NCBI GenBank assembly: GCA_003151315.1
Contig: PLXF01000164.1
Span: 1,197-8,467 of the forward strand
DNA length: 7,271 nucleotides
Direction: 5' to 3'
Source: Parachlamydiales bacterium
GTDB lineage: Bacteria > Chlamydiota > Chlamydiia > Chlamydiales > SM23-39
In this document: in pieces, positions 1-5,095 of the stretch
Numbering within the stretch: position 1 is the stretch's first letter
How the letters are laid out: each line of letters begins with the position of its first letter
The notes under the pieces: generated by a model
Database searches by the model: none
What the model was told of the DNA's origin: nothing
The model's input: only the letters and a program-made list of their open reading frames with translations
Made by a program: the position numbers and the translations under genes

Positions 1-736
1 GCAGATGGGGGAAAAGGGCATCGACCTGCGTCGCCTCGTCCATGTTTTAAAGCCCTTTGATAAAACTAACAACGACTGGGCCCCCCTGCTAGCCCATCCC
101 AGAAACAAATACCAGTGGAACGAAGAGTCCATCACAGGAGAGCTCTTACGCCAAAAACTCTTAAAAAGGGATCTGGATACATTAGGCTCAACAGAAGAAA
201 CAGTGCCTTGTACTAGTTGGACTGGGCTATGCCTATCAAAAGATCACTCTGTAAGACAAAAAAAACATCTCTTAGTCGCTTTTGCTTTATGCATGCAGCC
301 AGGCGTATTTTCAATCGATACTATAGAGCTCACGGGTGGCAGCCCCGATTTATTAAAAGGAGAAGAGGCGGTATACGGAAGACTCCCCCATCAGTTGAGA
401 ACTTCTCAATCGTTTGCCAATGAGCTTCGCTCTCTATTAGAGATAAGACGGGAATATTCTTTGGAGAAGGGGGAACTGGTCTCTGTATTGCCTAGCCCAC
501 ACAAAGGCGCTTTCCTTTTACTCTTTAAGAAGCCAAAAAGTTTCGCTACTTATCTATTAGCCCTTAACTTCGGCTCCGAACCACTGGAGCAACTCATAGA
601 AAGAGAAGAATGGAGCGACACAACGGCCATTAATCTTCAGACGAAACAGCAGGAAATGAAAGAGGCTGACTCCTCGCGCTTTGCTTTAACACTCAATAGC
701 TGGTCGGGAAAAATCATCCATTTTCACCTAAAATAG
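1..736 (+). CDS. GH13 alpha-amylase-family enzyme, trehalose synthase-like (C-terminal part; 5' end outside window)
   Basis: The reading frame is already open at base 2 and ends in TAG at 734-736, so this is the last ~244 residues of a longer protein; the ATG at base 5 is probably internal. Numbering from that methionine, the segment LLVAFALCMQPGVFSI (about 89-104) resembles the end of the catalytic (beta/alpha)8 barrel of TreS-type GH13 enzymes. The stretch YGRLPHQL followed by a helical FANELRSLLEIRREY segment leads into a C-terminal beta domain (HKGAFLLL, LLALNFGSEPLEQ). Family knowledge: these enzymes rearrange or transfer alpha-glucosyl units, for example maltose to trehalose, in the cytoplasm. 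The catalytic Asp/Glu residues lie upstream of the window, so activity cannot be checked. No maltokinase domain follows, so it is not a TreS-Mak fusion at this end. Another GH13 transglycosylase or hydrolase is the main alternative. Confidence 0.75.
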   Translation, partial: QMGEKGIDLRRLVHVLKPFDKTNNDWAPLLAHPRNKYQWNEESITGELLRQKLLKRDLDTLGSTEETVPCTSWTGLCLSKDHSVRQKKHLLVAFALCMQPGVFSIDTIELTGGSPDLLKGEEAVYGRLPHQLRTSQSFANELRSLLEIRREYSLEKGELVSVLPSPHKGAFLLLFKKPKSFATYLLALNFGSEPLEQLIEREEWSDTTAINLQTKQQEMKEADSSRFALTLNSWSGKIIHFHLK

Positions 737-893
737 AACTGCGAATTAAATCAAATGATAGTATAGTAATATTCATGTAAATCTTAATTTTATATTTAAT
801 TTTAAAAAACTACACAAAAAAATCAAGAAAAATTTACATTCTCCCCTGAGAAGAAACCCGAAATCTAGACAGACAACGTATCGATCGATTTCC
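737..893. other. AT-rich gap between convergent genes
   Basis: This stretch separates the stop of the GH13 gene from the stop of the minus-strand 106-aa gene. It is very A/T-rich over about 745-840 and has no convincing ORF. The only hairpin seen is short: TTCTC (839-843) and GAGAA (848-852), 5-bp arms with a 4-base loop. Read on the minus strand it is followed after a few bases by a T-rich stretch, so it could be a weak terminator for the 106-aa gene. The stem is too short to be sure. No strong plus-strand terminator for the GH13 gene was found. Confidence 0.4.
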
Positions 894-1214
894 CTATTCG
901 CCTAAAAAGCTCCTACGGAGCACATCAAATCGGTTAGACAATAAATCGTATCTTTGCGAAAGCAGACTTATCTCTGTTATCTTCCCTGTGGGAATCGCGC
1001 TCTGCAAACTTTTTAAACTATTTTTCTGACTTTCTGTTAATTCGGCTGTCCTTAAAAAGATATCTATTTCAGCAGAAAGCTCGCGATGTCGCCTCTTCAT
1101 TTCTTGAACCGCCGTTTCTCTTGCAATAGGGCTATTAGCACCCTGTTGAACAGAAACCGATGGGAGATTATTACTGGAGTTTTGAAAATAGGGCGGCGCA
1201 ACAGGGGGACCCAT
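894..1214 (-). CDS. Hypothetical protein, 106 aa: proline-rich N-terminus, helical C-terminus
   Basis: I do not recognise this protein. Its first ~30 residues are Pro/Ser/Asn-rich (GPPVAPPYF, NNLPSVSV) and look disordered. Residues ~31-105 are charged and helical in pattern (QEMKRRHRELSAEIDIFL, SQRYDLLSNRFDVLRRSF). There are no cysteines, no signal peptide and no membrane segment. The ATG at 1214 is the first ordinary start after an in-frame TGA about 12 codons upstream. No clear Shine-Dalgarno precedes it, so the start, and even expression, are uncertain. It lies 131 bp downstream of the 290-aa gene on the same strand and could be co-transcribed with it. The C-terminal half resembles the end of that neighbour in the spacing of hydrophobic residues. 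A disordered start plus helical body would suit a small type III-secreted protein or chaperone, but that is inference only. Confidence 0.5.
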   Translation of the reverse strand: MGPPVAPPYFQNSSNNLPSVSVQQGANSPIARETAVQEMKRRHRELSAEIDIFLRTAELTESQKNSLKSLQSAIPTGKITEISLLSQRYDLLSNRFDVLRRSFLGE

Positions 1215-1240
1215 AACAGGAGGAACAAAAACTATACCGC

Positions 1241-1272
1241 TCGTAATTCAAGAATCGGTTTTTGAGAGCCAT
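1241..1272 (+). repeat. Solo arm of a dispersed repeat
   Basis: The core ATTCAAGAATCGGTTTT (1246-1262) also occurs in both arms of the perfect inverted repeat at 5021-5086. Similarity continues on both sides: CGTAATTC here against CGTGATTC there, and GAGCCAT (1266-1272) matches the right arm of the 5021-5086 copy read on the minus strand. No matching second arm lies nearby, so this copy is half a palindrome or a degraded one. It sits just upstream of the start of the 106-aa gene. Confidence 0.7.
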
Positions 1273-1288
1273 CTGCACCCCATAATTT

Positions 1289-1341
1289 CCATCCGCAAAA
1301 ATAGCCCCTATTTTTAATAAGGCGGCGGTTTTTGCGGATGG
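1289..1341. repeat. 13-bp perfect inverted repeat (hairpin) between two minus-strand genes
   Basis: CCATCCGCAAAAA (1289-1301) is exactly complementary to TTTTTGCGGATGG (1329-1341), with a 27-base loop. It begins 4 bases after the stop of the 290-aa gene. In that gene's transcript it would form a strong stem, but no T-run follows, so it is not a standard intrinsic terminator. It may stabilise the mRNA end or be part of the same repeat element as 1241-1272. A related 9-mer, CCATCTGCA, lies at 1269-1277, between the hairpin and the repeat arm. Confidence 0.7.
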
Positions 1342-1345
1342 ATTC

Positions 1346-2218
1346 TTAATGCAACTTCCTCAGCTTCGTACCGGAAATAGCTTGGAATTGCTTACGAACA
1401 TCATGGTATCCATCATTCTTTTGCTGAAGAGTAAGACTCTTGTCGTTTCTGACCAACAGAACTTCCTTCATCAGATTTCTTAATCTATCTCTTATTTCTC
1501 GAGATACAAAATTCTTGTCCAAATAACTGACAATGTAGTTTTTAAAATTAGAAAGAGATCCGTTCGCGGTTGACAAATCAGAAAAGGATTTTCTTTGCTC
1601 AGGAAAAATGTCAGCAACACCAGAGAGATCCAGAACGGGGATAGGTGCGTTTATAACGGCGGCAAAAGAGGGTGAAAGCAATGATAAATTAGGCACTTCC
1701 GAAGACAATTCCATACCCGAATGGGACGCTGGAATAGCCAGCTCAGAGAAATCAAAAGGTACTGTAGGTAATGAATCTCGTACTTGCGAAGACAGAGCCA
1801 TACCGGAATGGGAAACGGTTTGGGGGGTTGTGAACAAAGCCCCGCTTGAGCTAGAACTTGCAGCATTAAAAGCCAATTGAGAGGACTTTAGACGTTCCGC
1901 AGCTAACCCTTCTTTTAAAGTTATGTTTTCTACCTCTGTGATACTTAATTGCCCAATCATCCATCTTAGCTTTTCTATTTCTCTAGCCGCTTTATTTAAT
2001 TCTGTCGTTTTTGTATCTAATTTTTCTTGCAATACGGCAATTTGTCTATCTTTAAGATCTTCACTAGTTTGTTGCTGGCCTATTATAGGAATAATATGTC
2101 GAATCGTCTCTCTCGCCAACTCCAGGTCAGCTCGGAGACGAGCATTTTCGTTACCTTGAGCTCTTAGAAAAGAATGAACACTTAACGGATCAGTTGGATT
2201 AAAATAGCTATTATTCAT
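1346..2218 (-). CDS. Hypothetical coiled-coil protein, 290 aa, with a tandem 29-residue repeat
   Basis: I do not recognise a family. The start is set at 2218 (MNNSYFNPTDPLS): AAGGGA lies about 7 bases before it, and a good promoter at 2244-2272 covers the longer ORF's start. Residues ~22-115 form a charged helical, coiled-coil-like region (ENARLRADLELARETIRHI, LQEKLDTKTTELNKAAREIE). Residues ~116-128 are a serine run. Residues ~136-193 hold two tandem units, each beginning SHSGM and LSS (136 and 165). Residues ~224-285 are a helical C-terminal region. There is no signal peptide, membrane segment or cysteine. The layout (coiled coil, low-complexity linker, helical end) is common among secreted chlamydial effectors, but no signature proves secretion. 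It is transcribed divergently from the glycosyltransferase gene, and its A/T content looks higher than that of the plus-strand core genes. Confidence 0.7.
   Translation of the reverse strand: MNNSYFNPTDPLSVHSFLRAQGNENARLRADLELARETIRHIIPIIGQQQTSEDLKDRQIAVLQEKLDTKTTELNKAAREIEKLRWMIGQLSITEVENITLKEGLAAERLKSSQLAFNAASSSSSGALFTTPQTVSHSGMALSSQVRDSLPTVPFDFSELAIPASHSGMELSSEVPNLSLLSPSFAAVINAPIPVLDLSGVADIFPEQRKSFSDLSTANGSLSNFKNYIVSYLDKNFVSREIRDRLRNLMKEVLLVRNDKSLTLQQKNDGYHDVRKQFQAISGTKLRKLH
1695..1813 (-). repeat. Intragenic tandem duplication, 87-bp period
   Basis: The 32-base stretches 1695-1726 and 1782-1813 agree at about 27 positions and are exactly 87 bases (29 codons) apart, so the duplication is in frame. 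In the 290-aa protein it gives SHSGMALSSQV and SHSGMELSSEV. The flanking parts of the two units have diverged more. Confidence 0.8.
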
Positions 2219-2243
2219 ATAAATCCCTTGTTTTACGAGTAGT

Positions 2244-2272
2244 ATTATATAATGCCAAATAAAACAATCCAA
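2244..2272 (-). promoter_or_regulatory. Sigma-70-type promoter for the 290-aa gene
   Basis: Read on the minus strand, TTGGAT (2267-2272) and a perfect TATAAT (2244-2249) are 17 bases apart. The predicted transcript start is near 2237, about 19 bases ahead of the ATG at 2218, with a purine-rich ribosome site between. The -35 match is only 3 of 6. Confidence 0.55.
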
Positions 2273-2411
2273 CTAAAATATTTTTTATTAAAATAATGAC
2301 AGAAAACAAGTAAATTTAAACATTTCTCATAAATCGTCAGACTTCGTTCAAAATTTCTTCTTTTGTTGCTCTAAATCAGGTATTTTTGTCGCATATTAGG
2401 AGCTATAAGAT

Positions 2412-3185
2412 ATGTCCCGTTTGGCTATTATTTGCGCGGCTGGGATCGGCGACGCGCTTATCCTACACATCGCCTCCCACCACTTGAGGGGGGCCGGCCA
2501 CGAAGTCACGACCTTTACCAATCACCTCGATTCGTTTGGCTCTTGGCTTCCCGGATCCCCTTTCCAACCCCAATTTTCTGCCGACAGGGCTCGAGAGGTC
2601 CTTCAAGGGTTCGATGGGGTCGTTGTGCAGCACGACAATACCCCCAAATCGCGAGCCATCGTAGCTCTTAGACCTCAGCTTGCGGTCTATGGGTTGTACA
2701 CCAATTACCGCTCTTCTAAACATGGGCCCCTCTATGACGGTTATGACTTTCCCTTCGATGAAAACCAAACGATGGTGGCGAACCTTCAAAAAGCCATGCA
2801 AACCCTCTTTTCTATCGACACAGGAAGCAATGACAATGGCCTTACCCCAATACCTGGCCTGGAATTCCGGAAGTACCCGAAAAGGGTGGTTATTCACCCC
2901 ACCAGCGCTTCTACAGACAAAAATTGGCCTAAGCGTAAGTTTTTAGGGGTGGGGCGCTGGCTAGAACGGCAAGGATTTGAACCTGTTTTTGCCGCATCCC
3001 CCTTACGTCAGGGGTGGGGCCCCCCTCCTTGGCCTAGGTTAGAAGAATTCGCCTCGTTTCTCTATGAATCGGGAGCTTTTGTTGGCAATGACTCAGGTCC
3101 GGGCCACCTGGCCTCCTACCTGGGCATCCCCTACCTTATTATTGGGCGGCAAGAGCGGCAAATGCGCCTCTGGAAACCGGGCTGA
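2412..3185 (+). CDS. Glycosyltransferase family 9 (heptosyltransferase-like), cut short by an in-frame TGA
   Basis: Members of this family transfer heptose or a related sugar from a nucleotide donor to the LPS core on the inner face of the inner membrane. Visible motifs: the N-terminal Rossmann start with GIGDALI (11-17); the donor-domain segment VVIHPTSASTDKNWP (159-173); and the GT9 signature FVGNDSGPGHLASYLGIP (223-240). AGGAG at 2398-2402 lies 9 bases before the ATG, a clear ribosome site. The frame stops at TGA 3183-3185 after LWKPG, giving 257 aa. The same frame then continues with convincing coding sequence for 45 more codons to TAA 3321-3323, so the ancestral protein was about 303 aa, a normal GT9 length. 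The TGA stands where Trp (TGG) would be natural. Both sugar-nucleotide domains are almost complete, so partial activity is possible. The exact acceptor cannot be read from the sequence. Alternatives for the stop are a pseudogene, a sequencing error or leaky readthrough. Confidence 0.85.
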   Translation: MSRLAIICAAGIGDALILHIASHHLRGAGHEVTTFTNHLDSFGSWLPGSPFQPQFSADRAREVLQGFDGVVVQHDNTPKSRAIVALRPQLAVYGLYTNYRSSKHGPLYDGYDFPFDENQTMVANLQKAMQTLFSIDTGSNDNGLTPIPGLEFRKYPKRVVIHPTSASTDKNWPKRKFLGVGRWLERQGFEPVFAASPLRQGWGPPPWPRLEEFASFLYESGAFVGNDSGPGHLASYLGIPYLIIGRQERQMRLWKPG

Positions 3186-3323
3186 CACAGCGGCGAGGTG
3201 GGAACGCCCCCCTCTTGGCTCCCCAACATCAAAGGGCTCCGACTGCGCGAAGAAAAGTGGAAATATTTTATTACAAAAAACAGGGTAATTAAATTGTTAA
3301 AAAATAGACTGTTATGTAATTAA
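3186..3323 (+). pseudogene. Separated C-terminal tail of the family 9 glycosyltransferase
   Basis: Directly after the TGA at 3183-3185, with no frame change, 45 codons remain open and end in TAA at 3321-3323. The peptide (PPSWLPNIKGLRLREEKW, then KYFITKNRVIKLL) has the basic, amphipathic look of a GT9 C-terminus and fits as the continuation of LWKPG. There is no start codon with a ribosome site here, so without readthrough or repair this tail is not made. Confidence 0.75.
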
Positions 3324-3372
3324 TATTTAATTAATAAAAATATGTAATAATATGATGAAAGAGAGGTGACAC

Positions 3373-3681
3373 ATGAAAGACCTACCCCACCATATAAACA
3401 AGCTCAATCGCAGGGTTATCCGCTCCGTTGCCCGGGAAAGGGCTGAAGAGGAGGGCTTTGACCAAACATTGCCTCCTATACCCAATAGAAAGCAGACGAG
3501 CCGTCAGGTGAAAAAACAGGCAAAAGCGACGATTCGGATCGCACGGGATGCCCGAATTCCCGAAAAACCCACCATCGAAGAGAGAAATAGGGAAATGAAA
3601 CACCGGGTCCCTATTTTTGATCGGACATCCCATCCCCGTCCCAAACGGAATGTAAGTCACAAAAAAGCCCCTAGAATCTAA
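3373..3681 (+). CDS. Small, highly basic hypothetical protein, 102 aa
   Basis: GAGAGGTG ends a few bases before the ATG, a good ribosome site. About 28 of the 102 residues are Lys or Arg against roughly a dozen Asp/Glu. The sequence has no membrane segment, signal peptide or cysteine. Several short basic stretches are seen (NRKQTSRQVKKQAKATIRIA, PRPKRNVSHKKAPRI). The composition suggests binding to nucleic acid or ribosomes, or partial disorder, but I recognise no domain and assign no function. The stop lies only 7 bases before the first ATG of the phosphoesterase gene, so the two are very probably co-transcribed and may be translationally coupled. AT-rich sequence at 3324-3360, including TATGAT at 3351-3356, could hold its promoter, but no clear -35 is visible. 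Confidence 0.7.
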   Translation: MKDLPHHINKLNRRVIRSVARERAEEEGFDQTLPPIPNRKQTSRQVKKQAKATIRIARDARIPEKPTIEERNREMKHRVPIFDRTSHPRPKRNVSHKKAPRI

Positions 3682-3688
3682 GGGGGTA

Positions 3689-4579
3689 ATGGGCTATAAT
3701 CTTGCTACCATGCGTATAGCCCACATCTCCGATTTTCATTATACCCGATTGACAGCGAACCCTTTGCGCCTTTTTTCTAAACGGCTTATGGGGCACGTCA
3801 ACTGGCTATTCGCTAGAAAACACAACTTTTCGGAAGAGATTCTCGAGCCCCTCCCCACCCTTTTTCAGGAACTGGGGGTAGATCTTGTCCTTTTGGGGGG
3901 AGACCTAACAACGACAGCCCTCCTCGAGGAATTTGAGGTAGCCAACCGATTTGTAAAAAAGCTCAAAACCCCCTGGATTGCGATTCCGGGCAATCACGAC
4001 ACCTATACCTACAACAGCCACCGCAACCGTCATTTCTACCGCTATTTCACGAACAAGCGCCCCTCGATTAGCCACCCCGTCGATTTTTTCACCCTAAAAG
4101 ACCACCAAATCGAAGCCTACCGCCTCTTTGATGGCACTTGGCTCGTCGCTTTAGACGTGTCCCGGGCGACCAACCTCTACTCTTCTCGGGGGCTATTCTC
4201 AGAAAAACAGGAAGAAAGGCTTATAGAGATCCTTTCCCTCATCCCCGCCACAGACTCCATTCTCCTCCTTTGCCATTACCCTTTTTTCCAAAACGATCGG
4301 TGGCGGCGCAATTTAGAAAGGGGCGACGCCCTACAAGCTCTCCTAGAAAACGAACCGCGCATCCGCCTCTTTCTGCACGGGCATACCCATCGCCGGACCA
4401 TGGCCGATCTACAGCCAAGCGGCCTACCGATCGTCCTCGATTCGGGCAGTTGCGCACAACTAGGCAGAGCGAGCTGGAATCTGATCGATATAAACAGCTC
4501 CGGTTGTAAAGTCGATGTCTATCGATGGCTGGACAAATGGAATTGCATAGAAGAGCAGGAGTTCACATGGAAGAGATAA
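3689..4579 (+). CDS. Calcineurin-like metallophosphoesterase
   Basis: The metal-binding motifs of the family are all present in order, numbered from the ATG at 3689: D15 and H17 in ISDFH, D72 in GGDLT, N102-H103-D104 in GNHD, H196 in CHYP, and H232/H234 in HGHTH. It should therefore be a two-metal (Mn/Fe-type) phosphohydrolase; its length of 289-296 aa is normal. No signal peptide or membrane helix is visible. The substrate cannot be told from the motifs. Chlamydial relatives include LpxG, the UDP-2,3-diacylglucosamine hydrolase of lipid A synthesis, and nearby envelope-type genes make that one option, but other phosphodiesterases fit equally. Start choice: TAAGGGGGT (3679-3687) nearly matches the ideal ribosome site but is only 2 bases from the ATG at 3689. 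The in-frame ATG at 3710 begins MRIAHISDFH, the usual family N-terminus, but lacks its own ribosome site. The 3' end overlaps the next gene by 13 bases. Confidence 0.88.
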   Translation: MGYNLATMRIAHISDFHYTRLTANPLRLFSKRLMGHVNWLFARKHNFSEEILEPLPTLFQELGVDLVLLGGDLTTTALLEEFEVANRFVKKLKTPWIAIPGNHDTYTYNSHRNRHFYRYFTNKRPSISHPVDFFTLKDHQIEAYRLFDGTWLVALDVSRATNLYSSRGLFSEKQEERLIEILSLIPATDSILLLCHYPFFQNDRWRRNLERGDALQALLENEPRIRLFLHGHTHRRTMADLQPSGLPIVLDSGSCAQLGRASWNLIDINSSGCKVDVYRWLDKWNCIEEQEFTWKR

Positions 4580-5019
4580 ACGTCCCCTGGTTTGATGAGG
4601 GGCTCCGCTTTAAATGTACCGGATGTGGAAAATGTTGTACGGGAGCTCCCGGTTACGTTTTTCTCTCCGAGCCCGACATCAAGAAGCTCTCCACCCACTT
4701 CAATCTCAGCGTAGAAGATTTTTGCCGCCAATACACCCGTCTTGTCGATGGAAAAAGCGCCCTCCTAGATCGACCCGGATCAGAAGATTGCCTATTTCTC
4801 AAAAACAAGCAGTGCACCGTCTACGAAGCTCGCCCCACTCAATGCCGCACGTTTCCTTGGTGGATCCACAACATTGAAGATCCCGAAGGGTGGGAAAGTG
4901 CTGCGACTCGCTGTGAAGGGATCAACCACCCCGACGCCCCCATCGTCCCCTCTCTCGTCATCCAAGAGCAGTGCCTCACCTATCTGGACAACTTACTCGA
5001 GATGAATTTCTCCCTATAG
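4567..5019 (+). CDS. YkgJ-type CxxCxxCC cysteine-cluster protein, 150 aa
   Basis: The protein begins MEEINVPWFDEGLRFKCTGC and carries the hallmark CxxCxxCC (C17, C20, C23, C24) followed by C53, C75, C83, C93, C116 and C136. This is the pattern of the YkgJ/UPF0153 family, which binds a zinc or iron-sulfur cluster. Its biochemical role is unsettled. The segment QCTVYEARPTQCRTFPWW (82-99) is the second conserved block. I chose the ATG at 4567 because AGGAG (4557-4561) lies 5 bases upstream and the family motif follows at the usual distance. A start 14 codons earlier (4525) is open but has no ribosome site. It overlaps the end of the phosphoesterase gene by 13 bases, which implies translational coupling. 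It is the last gene of the plus-strand run. Cytoplasmic; no signal peptide. Confidence 0.9.
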   Translation: MEEINVPWFDEGLRFKCTGCGKCCTGAPGYVFLSEPDIKKLSTHFNLSVEDFCRQYTRLVDGKSALLDRPGSEDCLFLKNKQCTVYEARPTQCRTFPWWIHNIEDPEGWESAATRCEGINHPDAPIVPSLVIQEQCLTYLDNLLEMNFSL

Positions 5020-5020
5020 T

Positions 5021-5086
5021 GTTCGTGATTCAAGAATCGGTTTTGGGAGTCGTATGGCTCCCAAAACCGATTCTTGAATCACGAAC
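5021..5086. repeat. Perfect 29-bp inverted repeat (dispersed palindromic element)
   Basis: Arms 5021-5049 and 5058-5086 are exactly complementary and flank an 8-base loop (TCGTATGG). The arm begins GTTCGTGATTCAAGAATCGG and runs on into TTTTGGGAG. The element starts 2 bases after the stop of the cysteine-cluster gene and ends 10 bases before the stop of the F-box gene, so it nearly fills this convergent gap. It shares its arm with 1241-1272. It could act as a two-way transcription or mRNA-end barrier, although no T-run follows on either strand. A REP- or MITE-like dispersed element is the better description. Confidence 0.9.
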
Positions 5087-5095
5087 GTGTATAAA

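Noticed and set aside
1180..1290. Readthrough of a second TGA upstream of the 106-aa gene (as further support for UGA recoding)
   Set aside because: The extra codons lie inside the dispersed repeat and do not look like the protein's natural N-terminus; one chance TGA is expected.
1608..1880. 90-codon plus-strand ORF opposite the 290-aa gene
   Set aside because: It mirrors the tandem repeat of the minus-strand gene, has no ribosome site, and the minus-strand frame has a promoter, ribosome site and coiled-coil pattern.
2219..2272. N-terminal extension of the 290-aa protein by 18 residues (MDCFIWHYIILLVKQG), which would look like a hydrophobic signal
   Set aside because: It overlaps the predicted promoter and transcript start, and the good ribosome site belongs to the ATG at 2218.
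2463..2897. 144-codon minus-strand ORF under the glycosyltransferase gene
   Set aside because: Antisense shadow of a gene with clear GT9 motifs; the translated product shows no recognisable pattern.
3317..3333. Perfect TAATTAA-TAT-TTAATTA palindrome after the glycosyltransferase as a terminator
   Set aside because: The stem is made only of A/T pairs and would be too weak; AT-rich sequence makes such palindromes likely by chance.
4138..4509. 123-codon plus-strand ORF inside the phosphoesterase gene
   Set aside because: Out-of-frame shadow rich in Arg/Pro, while the main frame carries the conserved metal ligands HYP and GHTH.
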